Assembly (NCBI RefSeq): GCF_000701665.1 | Contig: NZ_JNJN01000010.1 | Location: 1 to 62,625, forward strand | DNA: 62,625 nt | Origin: Agathobaculum desmolans ATCC 43058 | GTDB lineage: Bacteria; Bacillota; Clostridia; Oscillospirales; Butyricicoccaceae | Reading direction: 5' to 3' | Part shown: in pieces, positions 48,814 to 56,925 of the stretch | Position numbering within the stretch: the stretch's first letter is position 1 | How the letters are laid out: every line of letters starts with the position of its first letter | Notes under the pieces: model-generated | Database searches by the model: none | What the model saw: the letters and a program-made list of their open reading frames with translations, nothing else | Told to the model about the DNA's origin: nothing | Made by a program: the position numbers and the translations under genes

Positions 48814-49854
48814 TTGGAAATTCCTTTGTGTCATACTGCACAGCATGGACAGATCCTGCTGACCGGCGCGGAGGCGCTGGAGCTGTACCGGGCGCGGCCC
48901 GAACGGTTCGCCGGGGCGATTGCACCGGACGGCGCACAATGCGCGGCGTGGGCTGAGGCGCTGGGCGGCCTGCCGGTCGGGCTGGCGCTCGACTGTCCGC
49001 CGCTGCCTGATACGGATACCTGCGAAAAGCCGGTTGCCATGCATTATATCGGGCAGTGTAAACAGGTATTCCGCCCGATCCTGCATGAGGATGCAGCCTT
49101 TTACTATCTGCGCGGCGCACAGACCTTTGAGGCGCTGCGTGCAGCAGTGCTGGCGCTGACCGATCTTTCCGGCCGAACGGTGATCGCAGAGCTGGAAGTG
49201 GAGGATGACGAGGGCCGTTTGTCTGATGGGACGGATATCCGTGCGGCGGTCGGTGTATTGCAGCGCATCGGTGTGTCCACAGTGATCCTGACGGCGCACG
49301 ACCCGCATTCACTGAGCGAAGCGTTGGAATTGGCGGCACCGTATGCGCGGCTGTCGCTGGGTGCAGCGGTGCATTCGGCATGGCTGCGGGTGCAGACGCC
49401 GCTGTATAATACCGAGGTGTTCGTGCCGGTAGAGCACGACAGTGAGGAAAATCTGCTGCGGGCAATAGAGGGCCACACTGCGGGGCGTATTGTGCCGCGT
49501 GACCATGATGATTTTATTTTGGCGCCGGATGGGTGCAATGCGCACTTCATCGATCCGACGATCGATATTTCGGATGAAATCGAGTGCGGTCCCCGGCTGG
49601 AGGAGGCGCTGCTCGAAGCGGAGGAAGATGCGGGTGCCTTTAAGCTGGTGCTGGAATGTGAGGACGATGTAATCGCGCTGGAGGCATACCAGTATATGAT
49701 CTCGCGGCCGCTCTGCCTTTGTGCGGAATCCGCTGAATTGCTGGAGCAGGGGCTGCGGGTATATGCGGGTCTTGCCCTGTACGACGGCACCTGGGAGCAG
49801 CCCGAAGAAGTGATACATTATCTGGAACAAAAATACGGGCTGATTCGTTTATAA
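48814..49854 (+). CDS. Degenerate methionine synthase-like protein
   Basis: 346 aa from TTG 48814 with GGGGAGGAAGAG upstream. 'QTFEALRAAVLALTDLSGRT' and 'DISDEIECGPRLEEALLEAE' with 'YQYMISRPLCLCAESAELLE' recall homocysteine methyltransferase and pterin-binding TIM barrels, where similar residues bind methyltetrahydrofolate. The zinc cysteines of a working homocysteine domain are not seen, and the protein is far shorter than MetH. I regard the family link as weak and the activity as unknown. Confidence 0.45.
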   Translation: MEIPLCHTAQHGQILLTGAEALELYRARPERFAGAIAPDGAQCAAWAEALGGLPVGLALDCPPLPDTDTCEKPVAMHYIGQCKQVFRPILHEDAAFYYLRGAQTFEALRAAVLALTDLSGRTVIAELEVEDDEGRLSDGTDIRAAVGVLQRIGVSTVILTAHDPHSLSEALELAAPYARLSLGAAVHSAWLRVQTPLYNTEVFVPVEHDSEENLLRAIEGHTAGRIVPRDHDDFILAPDGCNAHFIDPTIDISDEIECGPRLEEALLEAEEDAGAFKLVLECEDDVIALEAYQYMISRPLCLCAESAELLEQGLRVYAGLALYDGTWEQPEEVIHYLEQKYGLIRL

Positions 49855-49892
49855 AAGGGCGCGGCATACAGAAATAACCGGGAGGTTTGGTT

Positions 49893-50855
49893 TTGGACTG
49901 GAAGGAAGTTACGATTTATACAACAACAGCCGGTATTGGCCCGGTGGAAGCGCTGTTGGAGGATCACGGTGTAGAGGGCTATGTGCTGGAGGACGCCGCA
50001 GATTTTGAGGAATTTCTCAAGGATACCGAAATATACTGGGACTACGTCGACGAGGATCTGGTGCGGGAAAAGCGTGCACAGGAGACCTGCCTGAAGATTT
50101 ATCTGCCGGACAGCGAGGAGGGTGCAAAACAGTATGCGGCGCTTCGCACGGCGTTGGAAAATCTGAAAGCGCGGGATGATACGCATGCATGGGGCCGGCT
50201 GTGTACCGAAACCGCCCTGACCCGGCAGGAGGATTGGGAATGGGGCTGGAAGCAGTATTTTAAGCCGTTCCCGGTTGGGCGGCGCTTTTTAATTAAGCCC
50301 TCGTGGGAAACCGTGGAGGATGTGCAGGGACGGCAGATTTTGGAGATCGACCCGGCCTCCTCATTCGGTACGGGCAGCCATGACACCACACAGTTGTGCA
50401 TGGCGGCGCTGGAGGAGGCAGTGCATCCGGGGGACAGCCTGCTGGATATGGGCACCGGCTCGGGGATATTGGCGATTGCCGCAGCGATGCTGGGTGCAGA
50501 GGTGCGTACAATCGTGGATATCGATGAAAACTGCCTGAAAACCGCGCAGGAGAATGCGGAAAAGAACCATGTGTCGGTCGGCCGCGGCCTATGCGGCGAT
50601 GCCCTGCGTGATCCTGCGTTAGCGGAGGAGATCGGCGGCGGATATAACATTATTGTGGCCAACATTGTGGCGGATGTCATTATCGGCATGGCGCCGATGT
50701 TTGCGGACAAGCTCGTGTCCGGCGGCACGCTGATCTGTTCGGGCATTTTGAATGAACGGGCGGATGAGGTGCGCGCTGCACTTACGGATGCGGGCTTTAC
50801 GGTTGAAAACCATGCGCACAGCGAGGATTGGAGCGCATTTATTGCCTGTCTATGA
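49893..50855 (+). CDS. prmA: Ribosomal protein L11 methyltransferase
   Basis: 320 aa. TTG 49893 is chosen because GGAGG lies seven bases upstream, while the in-frame TTG at 49887 is too close. 'MDWKEVTIYTTTAGIGPVEA' is the PrmA N-terminus. The SAM-binding core is 'LDMGTGSGILAIAAAMLGAE', with 'IVANIVADVI' as the NxxA motif. It trimethylates L11. It forms the usual pair with the 16S rRNA methyltransferase gene that follows. Confidence 0.95.
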   Translation: MDWKEVTIYTTTAGIGPVEALLEDHGVEGYVLEDAADFEEFLKDTEIYWDYVDEDLVREKRAQETCLKIYLPDSEEGAKQYAALRTALENLKARDDTHAWGRLCTETALTRQEDWEWGWKQYFKPFPVGRRFLIKPSWETVEDVQGRQILEIDPASSFGTGSHDTTQLCMAALEEAVHPGDSLLDMGTGSGILAIAAAMLGAEVRTIVDIDENCLKTAQENAEKNHVSVGRGLCGDALRDPALAEEIGGGYNIIVANIVADVIIGMAPMFADKLVSGGTLICSGILNERADEVRAALTDAGFTVENHAHSEDWSAFIACL

Positions 50856-50871
50856 TTTACAGAATGTTTAC

Positions 50872-50900
50872 TTGCCAAACAAGGTTTTTTTTGCTAGAAT
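50872..50900 (+). promoter_or_regulatory. Promoter of rsmE
   Basis: TTGCCA (50872-50877), 17-base spacer, TAGAAT (50895-50900), 21 bases before the ATG. Confidence 0.6.
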
Positions 50901-50921
50901 AGGAAAGGTTATTCGATTGAC

Positions 50922-51647
50922 ATGCCAAGATTTTTTATCGACCGGCAGCCGGAAAACGGTATGCTGCTCCTGCGGGGCGAGGACGCACATCACGCGGGAC
51001 GTGTGCTGCGGCTGCGCGTGGGGGAAGCGCTGACGCTGTGTGACGGCGCCGGAACGGATTTTGACTGCGTGGTGGAACAGATCACACCGGATGAGGTGCT
51101 TTGCCGCGTGCAGGACAGCCATCCGGCACGGAGCGAGCCGCGGCAGCATCTTTCACTGTTTATGGCGCTGCCCAAAGGCGATAAGATGGACTTTATCGTG
51201 CAGAAAGCGGTGGAGCTTGGTGTGCGGGATATTGTGCCGTATTTGAGCAAAAACTGCGTTTCTCGTCCGGACAAAACGGATAAAAAGGTCGAGCGCTGGC
51301 GCAGGATCGCTGCAGAGGCCGCCAAGCAGTGCGGTCGGGGCTATCTGCCCTATGTGCACAGTGTTGTACCGGTGCAGCAGGCAGTGCAGCAGGCGGTACA
51401 AAGCGAAACCGCACTGTTCTTTTATGAAAATGAAACCCGCACCGGGCTGCGGGATGCGCTTGCGGATGGCGTTGGCGGTACGGTGTCGCTGATGGTTGGG
51501 CCGGAAGGGGGCTTTGCCCCGGAGGAGGCCGAAGCAGCTGTGCGGGCGGGGATGCAGAGCGTTTCGCTCGGTACCCGTATTCTGCGGTGCGAGACGGCGC
51601 CGGTTGCGGCATTGGCTGCCGTGCTGTTTGCCGGCGGGAATATGTAA
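50922..51647 (+). CDS. rsmE: 16S rRNA (uracil-1498-N3)-methyltransferase
   Basis: 241 aa SPOUT enzyme. The N-terminal PUA-like part is 'MPRFFIDRQPENGMLLLRGE' with 'HHAGRVLRLRVGEALTL'. The knotted C-terminal domain has 'MVGPEGGFAPEEAEAA' and 'LGTRILRCETAPVAALA'. It methylates U1498 of 16S rRNA. It lies directly behind prmA, a common pairing. Confidence 0.95.
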   Translation: MPRFFIDRQPENGMLLLRGEDAHHAGRVLRLRVGEALTLCDGAGTDFDCVVEQITPDEVLCRVQDSHPARSEPRQHLSLFMALPKGDKMDFIVQKAVELGVRDIVPYLSKNCVSRPDKTDKKVERWRRIAAEAAKQCGRGYLPYVHSVVPVQQAVQQAVQSETALFFYENETRTGLRDALADGVGGTVSLMVGPEGGFAPEEAEAAVRAGMQSVSLGTRILRCETAPVAALAAVLFAGGNM

Positions 51648-51671
51648 GGATAAAAAGAGGGAGTGTAGGCA

Positions 51672-52454
51672 TTGGCCAAAAGCAATGTAAAGAAAAGGGC
51701 GATCAGTGAAGAAGAGTATACGACCAATAAGGTGCTGACGGTGTTCAGCGTTTGCCTGTTGGGCGTGTTGGTGCTGATGGTGGTGGAACGCCTGTTGGAT
51801 TATGTTAGCACATGGGCGGCCGGTATGGTGTTGGTGCGTGTGCTGATTGGTGTGGGAGCGGCCGGTGTGCTTTGGGCTGTTTGGCTGCTGACGCGCGAGG
51901 CTTCCGGAAAGCGGACGGCAGCGCGGCGCATCGTTTGCGGGCGGAATGTGATGATCGTCAGCGTGATGACCGTACTCTGTATGTCGGTGATCCATTATAT
52001 TGGTACGCAGCCGATCAAAATGCTGTATGTGATCCTGCCGGTTTTGGCGGTGTATTATCTGGTGTACCATTCCTATGCGCCGGAGTTTTTCCTGATTGCG
52101 TTGGATGCCGGGCTGGCCATGGGGCTGATGTTTGTTGTGCATCGCACGCTGGATTCGGTCAGCTTTGGGTGGATGCCGTATGCGGCGGTCGGCGCGGCGG
52201 TCGTGTTGGCGGTGCTGCAGCTGGTTTGCGTGGTGCGCCTGCGCGGGCAGAAGGGGAAGTTTACGTTCCGCGGTAAAAAGGTGGATACACAGTTCAGCCG
52301 GAACGCTTATATTATGCTGATGGTCACGCCGCTGCTGATGGCGGCACTGACGCTGTTGGTTTGGGCGATGCCGGCGCAAATGGCAATCGCTATTGGCGCA
52401 GCGGCGGCATATTTGTTCATTACCGCCGTATATTATACGGTAAAGCTGATGTGA
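51672..52454 (+). CDS. Multi-pass membrane protein of unknown function
   Basis: 260 aa from a TTG with GGGAGTG upstream. A polar N-terminus ('MAKSNVKKRAISEEEYTTNK') is followed by about eight hydrophobic helices. A short basic loop 'RLRGQKGKFTFRGKKVD' sits before the last two. No family recognised. It is probably in the rsmE operon, and a strong terminator follows. Confidence 0.65.
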   Translation: MAKSNVKKRAISEEEYTTNKVLTVFSVCLLGVLVLMVVERLLDYVSTWAAGMVLVRVLIGVGAAGVLWAVWLLTREASGKRTAARRIVCGRNVMIVSVMTVLCMSVIHYIGTQPIKMLYVILPVLAVYYLVYHSYAPEFFLIALDAGLAMGLMFVVHRTLDSVSFGWMPYAAVGAAVVLAVLQLVCVVRLRGQKGKFTFRGKKVDTQFSRNAYIMLMVTPLLMAALTLLVWAMPAQMAIAIGAAAAYLFITAVYYTVKLM

Positions 52455-52456
52455 GG

Positions 52457-52491
52457 AAAACAGGCGGACGGCACAGCCGTCCGCCTGTTTT
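52457..52491. terminator. Bidirectional-type terminator
   Basis: AAAACAGGCGGACGG, CACAG, CCGTCCGCCTGTTTT, ending 15 bases before the next start codon. Confidence 0.85.
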
Positions 52492-52506
52492 GTTGGAGGG
52501 AGCAGG

Positions 52507-53271
52507 ATGAAACGCGCGGTCGGTATGCTGGCGCTGCTGCTGGCGGCGGCGGGATTGATATTGTGGGCGCCGTGGGCGATGACGCCGCATGTGCAGACGG
52601 TGTTTGAGGCGGCATCGCTTCTGGAGCAGGATGCACGGCACGGCGGGAATGGTGTGACCTTCCGCGCGGATGAGGTCGATCCGGACGAGGTGTACCGCGC
52701 GCTGGAGGCGCGGTATCCTTATGCGTTTTCCCTGCATGCTGTGGAGCGGCCGGGCCGCACAACTGTGATGCGGGTGGAGGTATCGCGGGCCGCGCGGCAG
52801 GAGCAGGCGCGCACCTATGCGGCGGTATTGGCGGATTCCTGCATCAGCAGGGAGATGAGTGACCGGCAAAAGCTGCGTGCCCTGCACGATGCACTGGTGC
52901 GCCTGTGCGCATATGATGAGCAGACCGCCGAAGAGGATGCTCCGGACGGTGCAGCCGCCCCCTTTGCGGCAGACGGCGCACTGATCGATCACCGCGCGGT
53001 ATGCGCGGGTTACGGCCGTGCGTTCAGCATGTTGTGTGAAGCGGCCGGTCTGCAGGCGGTTTATGTTTCTTCGGAGGAAATGAACCACGGCTGGAATGCC
53101 GTGCGGTTGGAGGGGCAGACCTATTATATTGACTGCACGTTTGATGATCCGGTGCCTGACCGGGGGGATTATGTGTCATCCCAGTATTTTTTGATGACGG
53201 AGTCACAGCTTGCCCGCACCCATGTGTGGGATGTGGCGTTCTATGAACGCCTGCTCGACAGCCTGTTATAA
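52507..53271 (+). CDS. Transglutaminase-like cysteine protein, membrane-anchored
   Basis: 254 aa. An N-terminal membrane helix ('MLALLLAAAGLILWAPWA') anchors the protein. The transglutaminase core has cysteine in 'HRAVCAGYGRAFSMLC', histidine in 'MNHGWNAVRLEGQ' and aspartate in 'YYIDCTFDDP', so the triad is complete. Such proteins act outside the membrane as proteases or amidases. GGAGGG precedes the ATG; since a terminator lies just upstream, any promoter must sit within or before that hairpin. Confidence 0.85.
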   Translation: MKRAVGMLALLLAAAGLILWAPWAMTPHVQTVFEAASLLEQDARHGGNGVTFRADEVDPDEVYRALEARYPYAFSLHAVERPGRTTVMRVEVSRAARQEQARTYAAVLADSCISREMSDRQKLRALHDALVRLCAYDEQTAEEDAPDGAAAPFAADGALIDHRAVCAGYGRAFSMLCEAAGLQAVYVSSEEMNHGWNAVRLEGQTYYIDCTFDDPVPDRGDYVSSQYFLMTESQLARTHVWDVAFYERLLDSLL

Positions 53272-53298
53272 AAAAATTAAAATAATTTGAAAAAATGC

Positions 53299-53327
53299 TT
53301 GACTTTTATGATGACATACTCTATAAT
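53299..53327 (+). promoter_or_regulatory. Promoter of the tRNA cluster
   Basis: TTGACT (53299-53304), 17-base spacer, TATAAT (53322-53327), 39 bases before the first tRNA. Confidence 0.8.
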
Positions 53328-53365
53328 AATCATTGTCGCCGGCGAACGGACGATAGAGGAAACAC

Positions 53366-53442
53366 GGCGGTATAGCTTAGTTGGCTAGAGCGTTCGGTTC
53401 ATACCCGAAAGGTCATTGGTTCAAGTCCAATTACCGCTACCA
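53366..53442 (+). tRNA. tRNA-Met (anticodon CAT)
   Basis: Acceptor GGCGGTA/TACCGCT, anticodon stem TTCGG/CCGAA with loop TTCATAC (CAT), T-arm ATTGG TTCAAGT CCAAT, encoded CCA. The acceptor has a G-T closing pair instead of the C-A mismatch of an initiator, so an elongator is likely; an Ile-CAU (lysidine) species cannot be fully excluded. Confidence 0.92.
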
Positions 53443-53450
53443 TTTCCCAT

Positions 53451-53525
53451 GGCCCGTTGGTCAAGCGGTTAAGACACCGCCCTTTCACGGCGGTAACGGG
53501 GGTTCGATTCCCCCACGGGTCACCA
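53451..53525 (+). tRNA. tRNA-Glu (anticodon TTC)
   Basis: Acceptor GGCCCGT/ACGGGTC, anticodon stem CCGCC/GGCGG with loop CTTTCAC (TTC), T-arm GGGGG TTCGATT CCCCC, encoded CCA. Confidence 0.95.
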
Positions 53526-53528
53526 TAT

Positions 53529-53604
53529 GGAAGTTTAGCTCAGCTGGGAGAGCATCTGCCTTACAAGCAGAGGGTCAGCGGTTCGAGCCCGTTAACTTCC
53601 ACCA
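53529..53604 (+). tRNA. tRNA-Val (anticodon TAC)
   Basis: Acceptor GGAAGTT/AACTTCC, anticodon stem TCTGC/GCAGA with loop CTTACAA (TAC), discriminator A, encoded CCA. Confidence 0.95.
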
Positions 53605-53608
53605 ACAA

Positions 53609-53645
53609 AAACCTTGTGAAACATGGGTTTCACAAGGTTTTTTGT
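53609..53645 (+). terminator. Terminator of the tRNA cluster
   Basis: AAACCTTGTGAAA (53609-53621), six bases, TTTCACAAGGTTT (53628-53640), then T's. Confidence 0.88.
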
Positions 53646-53687
53646 TTGCTTATGATAAAGAGGATGTCTGCGAGGGAAGGGACACGT

Positions 53688-54332
53688 ATGACAGAATTGC
53701 AATTATGGATGCGTCGGCTGCTGATGCTGCTGTTTGGCGTACTGGTGACCGAATGCGGCAGTCAGCTTTACGTTGCGCTCGATGTTGGCGCAGATCCGTT
53801 TATGGTGTTGGTTCAGGGTGTATCGCAGTGGTTGGGGCTGAGCTACGGTCAGAGCAGCACGGTACTGATGCTGCTTTGCCTTGTGGTTTTGCTTGTGTTT
53901 GCGCGGCGGCAGATACGCCCGGGGACGATTTTTTGTATGTTCTGTCTCGGACCGATCGTAGACAGTTATGCGTGGTTGTTTGCCCGCCTTTTGCCGCAGG
54001 AGCGGCCCTTGTGGCTGACTGTGCTGCTGGTGGTAGTGGGCTGCGTGCTGGTATCGATCGGGATTGGTATTTCGGTGCGGTCGGAGGCAGGCGCCTGTGC
54101 AAACGATCTGATCCCCGTGATTGCGGCATCACGCTGGAACGGCCGGATGCTGGGGCTGATGCGGATGCTGTGGGATCTGCTGTGTATCGCGGTAGGCTGG
54201 CTGCTGGGCGGAACACCGGGGATGGGAACGGTGATCGCGGTGACGCTGTTTGGCCCTGGGCTGCAACTTTTTCTGCCGGTGGCAAAGCGGATCGCCCGCT
54301 GTCTCAACCTACCGGAGAGCACAGAGCTGTGA
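53688..54332 (+). CDS. YczE/YitT-like membrane protein
   Basis: 214 aa from ATG 53688 with GAGGGAAGGG upstream. Five to six hydrophobic helices. 'VTECGSQLYVALDVGADPFM' and 'SVRSEAGACANDLIPVIAA' are the paired motifs of YczE-type proteins (a G-x-x-P-x-D/N element in each half). The function is not established. A terminator follows. Confidence 0.78.
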   Translation: MTELQLWMRRLLMLLFGVLVTECGSQLYVALDVGADPFMVLVQGVSQWLGLSYGQSSTVLMLLCLVVLLVFARRQIRPGTIFCMFCLGPIVDSYAWLFARLLPQERPLWLTVLLVVVGCVLVSIGIGISVRSEAGACANDLIPVIAASRWNGRMLGLMRMLWDLLCIAVGWLLGGTPGMGTVIAVTLFGPGLQLFLPVAKRIARCLNLPESTEL

Positions 54333-54423
54333 CCGAAGGCTTGTGCGCGGCGGCACAAAAATGTGCGGTGCAGTGGAATGGTACATATGGAACCGGGAGT
54401 GAACTGCGGCTGCGATGCAACAG

Positions 54424-54455
54424 AAAAAAGCTGAGGATATAACCTCAGCTTTTTT
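54424..54455. terminator. Bidirectional terminator
   Basis: AAAAAAGCTGAGG, ATATA, ACCTCAGCTTTTTT, between the convergent YczE-like and AraC genes. Confidence 0.88.
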
Positions 54456-54492
54456 GCTTTTTCGGTGCCGGTTTTCGGATGCGTGGACGGAA

Positions 54493-55296
54493 TCAGCGCG
54501 AAGCGTGCTCTTCAAGCTGTCCGCAGGTCACTTCGCGGTACTGAACAGGTGACAGCTCCACCAGACGTTTGAACATGCGGTAAAAGTAGTTGCGGTTGAC
54601 CATGCCGACCCGGCCGGCAATATCGCCTGCGCTGTCCTCCGTGGTGCGGAGCAGATGCTGGGCTTCTCCGATGCGGCGGCGGATCACATACTGGATCGGG
54701 GTCAGGCCGAACTGCGCCTTGAATACGTGGATCATATGACTGGTGGAAACGTGGAACTGTTCGCTCAGCTCGCTTAGGGAAAGATCTTCGGTAAAGTGTG
54801 CGTTCAAATGTTGGAGCATAGCAAATGGAAGCGGAAATTCGCTCCCCCCCGAGGGGGAGGGTGCGAGCGAGGTGGGGGAAAGGGCGCTCATTTGCAGCAG
54901 TAGTGCTTGCAGCAGAGGTGTTTTAGCGTTTCTTGCAGTTTGTTCGGAGCGAATCAGCAGGAGAAGCGGCCATGCCGGTGTATTTTGCAGCGGCGGGAAC
55001 TCGAATACCATCTGCTGTTCGGCGGCGGCGGAAAAGCAGAGCATCAGGCAGGGGGCCTGTATGACGGAAAGCACGTGGCAGAGCTGCGGCGGCAGCAGCA
55101 GTGCGCCGCCGGGCACGATTGGCAGGCAGCGGTGCTCGGTTTGCAGCGTGATCCCCTCATCGGCGGGGGCAAGGGATACGAACAGGATCCAATCCTCCAG
55201 AGCACAGGGCAGGTATTTGCCGCCTGTGCCATGCGGATGGATGACACATTGCTGCGTTAGGTGGACATGGTGGAAAGACGGAAACGGAATAGACAT
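54493..55296 (-). CDS. AraC-family transcriptional regulator
   Basis: 267 aa. The N-terminal cupin-like sensor ('IVPGGALLLPPQLCHVLSVI') is joined by a serine/proline linker ('SPTSLAPSPSGGSEF') to a two-HTH domain: 'LSLSELSEQFHVSTSHMIHV' and 'SAGDIAGRVGMVNRNYFYRM' ending 'FKRLVELSPVQYR'. It is directly downstream of the LacI gene and may co-regulate the sugar cluster on the right. Confidence 0.9.
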   Translation of the reverse strand: MSIPFPSFHHVHLTQQCVIHPHGTGGKYLPCALEDWILFVSLAPADEGITLQTEHRCLPIVPGGALLLPPQLCHVLSVIQAPCLMLCFSAAAEQQMVFEFPPLQNTPAWPLLLLIRSEQTARNAKTPLLQALLLQMSALSPTSLAPSPSGGSEFPLPFAMLQHLNAHFTEDLSLSELSEQFHVSTSHMIHVFKAQFGLTPIQYVIRRRIGEAQHLLRTTEDSAGDIAGRVGMVNRNYFYRMFKRLVELSPVQYREVTCGQLEEHASR

Positions 55297-55311
55297 GATA
55301 CCTCCTGAAGA

Positions 55312-56358
55312 TTAGAGTAAATTATCAATGTTGTGACGCAGCAGCACCCGGATATCTGTATGATAAAACTCTTTTTGCGGGCGCTGGTTGAGTTGGATGT
55401 GATCGGCCAGCAGCGACAGCGGCAGTGAGCCTTGCAGCTGCGCATCCTGTCCGATGACAAAATCCGCGACGCCGCGGCGTATTTCGTGCAGGTTGGCGGG
55501 GATCTCGTCGTGCATGATCAGGTGCACTTCATGGGCGCGTCCGGAATCGACCAACGCGCTGCATACGCCTGCATAACCCGGTGTGATGGCATAAATGCCG
55601 GTCAGGTTGGGGGTGTCACGCAGCAGGCGGAGGGTATGCTCGTAGGCAACATCGCGGTTATCGTTCGGAATGGTGACCTCCTGCAGCTGCAGCTGGGAAC
55701 CCGGGGTGAGCAGCTCTTCCTTAAAGCCGGCCAGACGTTCGCGGTAAGCGCTGTGGTACAGAAACGGTGCGATGATGGTGGCAACGGTGCCGCACTCCCG
55801 CGTTACCAGACGCATCAGCTCGGCTACCGTGCGGCCGGAGGCGAGGTTATCCTGTCCGATGTAGCACAGCCGGCGGCTGTTGGCCAAATCGGTGTTAAAG
55901 GTAATGATCGGGATGCCGCGCTGTTCGGTCAGCTCGTTGAGCTTGGTTTCAACCAGCAGGCAGTCGAGCGGTGTCAGCGCAAGCGCGCTGATATGATGCT
56001 GTTCTACCAGTTCTTCAATCATGGAGACCTGCTCGACCGGATCAAGCGACTGGGACAGCCGGAAAATCACTTCTACGCTGAAGGCGGACAGGCGGCGGGC
56101 TTCGCGGCGGGCGGAATCCAACACCATTTGCATGAACGGTGTTTCTACCGAAATCATGACGACACCGATCCGGATCGGATGGGCGGCGCGGGAAAGCGCC
56201 AGACCGGCGCGGTTGGGTGTATAGCCGTGCTCGGTGGCAACTGCTTTGATTCGTGCGGCAACCTCCGGGCGGACATTGCCTTTATTATGCAGCGCACGGT
56301 CGACCGTGCCGCGTGATACACCGCAAAGTTGTGCAATTTGGTTGAGGGTAATTGCCAT
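55312..56358 (-). CDS. LacI-family regulator of the sugar ABC operon
   Basis: 348 aa. The N-terminal HTH 'ITLNQIAQLCGVSRGTVDRA' with 'LHNKGNVRPEVAARI' is followed by a periplasmic-binding-type sensor ('IRIGVVMISVETPFMQMVLD', 'GIPIITFNTDLANSRRLCYI'). The sensor resembles the sugar-binding proteins of ABC uptake systems, and one of these is encoded divergently. It is probably a ligand-responsive repressor of the transport/catabolism operon and of itself. Confidence 0.9.
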   Translation of the reverse strand: MAITLNQIAQLCGVSRGTVDRALHNKGNVRPEVAARIKAVATEHGYTPNRAGLALSRAAHPIRIGVVMISVETPFMQMVLDSARREARRLSAFSVEVIFRLSQSLDPVEQVSMIEELVEQHHISALALTPLDCLLVETKLNELTEQRGIPIITFNTDLANSRRLCYIGQDNLASGRTVAELMRLVTRECGTVATIIAPFLYHSAYRERLAGFKEELLTPGSQLQLQEVTIPNDNRDVAYEHTLRLLRDTPNLTGIYAITPGYAGVCSALVDSGRAHEVHLIMHDEIPANLHEIRRGVADFVIGQDAQLQGSLPLSLLADHIQLNQRPQKEFYHTDIRVLLRHNIDNLL

Positions 56359-56411
56359 TTTATATCACCTCGGTCACAAGAGAGGGGGAATCCCCTCCAT
56401 AGATTGATTAA

Positions 56412-56440
56412 ATCATAACATAATAGGTGGAATAAGTCTA
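56412..56440 (-). promoter_or_regulatory. Putative promoter of the LacI gene
   Basis: Bottom strand TAGACT (56435-56440), 17-base spacer, TATGAT (56412-56417). Confidence 0.45.
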
Positions 56441-56474
56441 TATATAAAGTCAATAAAGCGATATTCACAATATT

Positions 56475-56489
56475 GTGCACGTGTACGGA
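56475..56489. promoter_or_regulatory. Putative LacI operator 1
   Basis: GTGCACGTGTACGGA. It shares ACGTG(T/C)ACGGA with a second site exactly 400 bases away and is nearly palindromic around CACGTG, the symmetric CG-centred form expected of LacI-family operators. It lies upstream of the regulator gene. Confidence 0.55.
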
Positions 56490-56809
56490 TTGAAAAATAT
56501 TTTATATGGAAGAGAGAAGAAGGAAGAGCGGAAATATAAAGAGAAAATGGGCGTATTTTCTTATTATTACGCACAATGTTTCGATATAAATGACGAAATA
56601 TGGCTAAAAAATGCTGATTGTTGCAAAAAATAACGATTTGAAATGATATCGGACAAAAGGCGCTGCTGTGCGGCAAGGGCGGGTAGTTTTGCATAATTAG
56701 ATCCTGCAAGTTCTATTGCAGAACTGATAAAATTACAATTTTGTGCAGACAAAGTGATTAGTTTTTGTGGCACAAGCCTGTGCAGTTTGGGGAAAAGACG
56801 AAAAGGCGG
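56490..56809. other. AT-rich intergenic stretch between the two operators
   Basis: No gene. Long A/T-rich and purine-rich runs (AGAGAGAAGAAGGAAGAG near 56511) without a clear promoter or hairpin. The length suggests room for looping between the operators. Confidence 0.45.
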
Positions 56810-56889
56810 TTGACGGATAAGGAAAAAGAGTGTAAAACTAAATCAGGTCAAGCAAAACGGACGTTTTCAAAAATGTGAACGTGCACGGA
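56810..56889 (+). promoter_or_regulatory. Putative promoter and LacI operator 2 of the ABC operon
   Basis: TTGACG (56810-56815), 17-base spacer, TAAAAC (56833-56838), a weak -10. GTGAACGTGCACGGA (56875-56889) lies downstream of the expected start site, where a bound repressor would block transcription. Confidence 0.55.
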
Positions 56890-56925
56890 GCTTGAAAAAA
56901 TGAAGAGAAAGATGAGGGAGAACAC

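Noticed and set aside
53457-53687. Extended starts of the YczE-like frame running back through the tRNA genes
   Set aside because: The open frame is accidental; ATG 53688 has a good ribosome binding site and follows the tRNA terminator.
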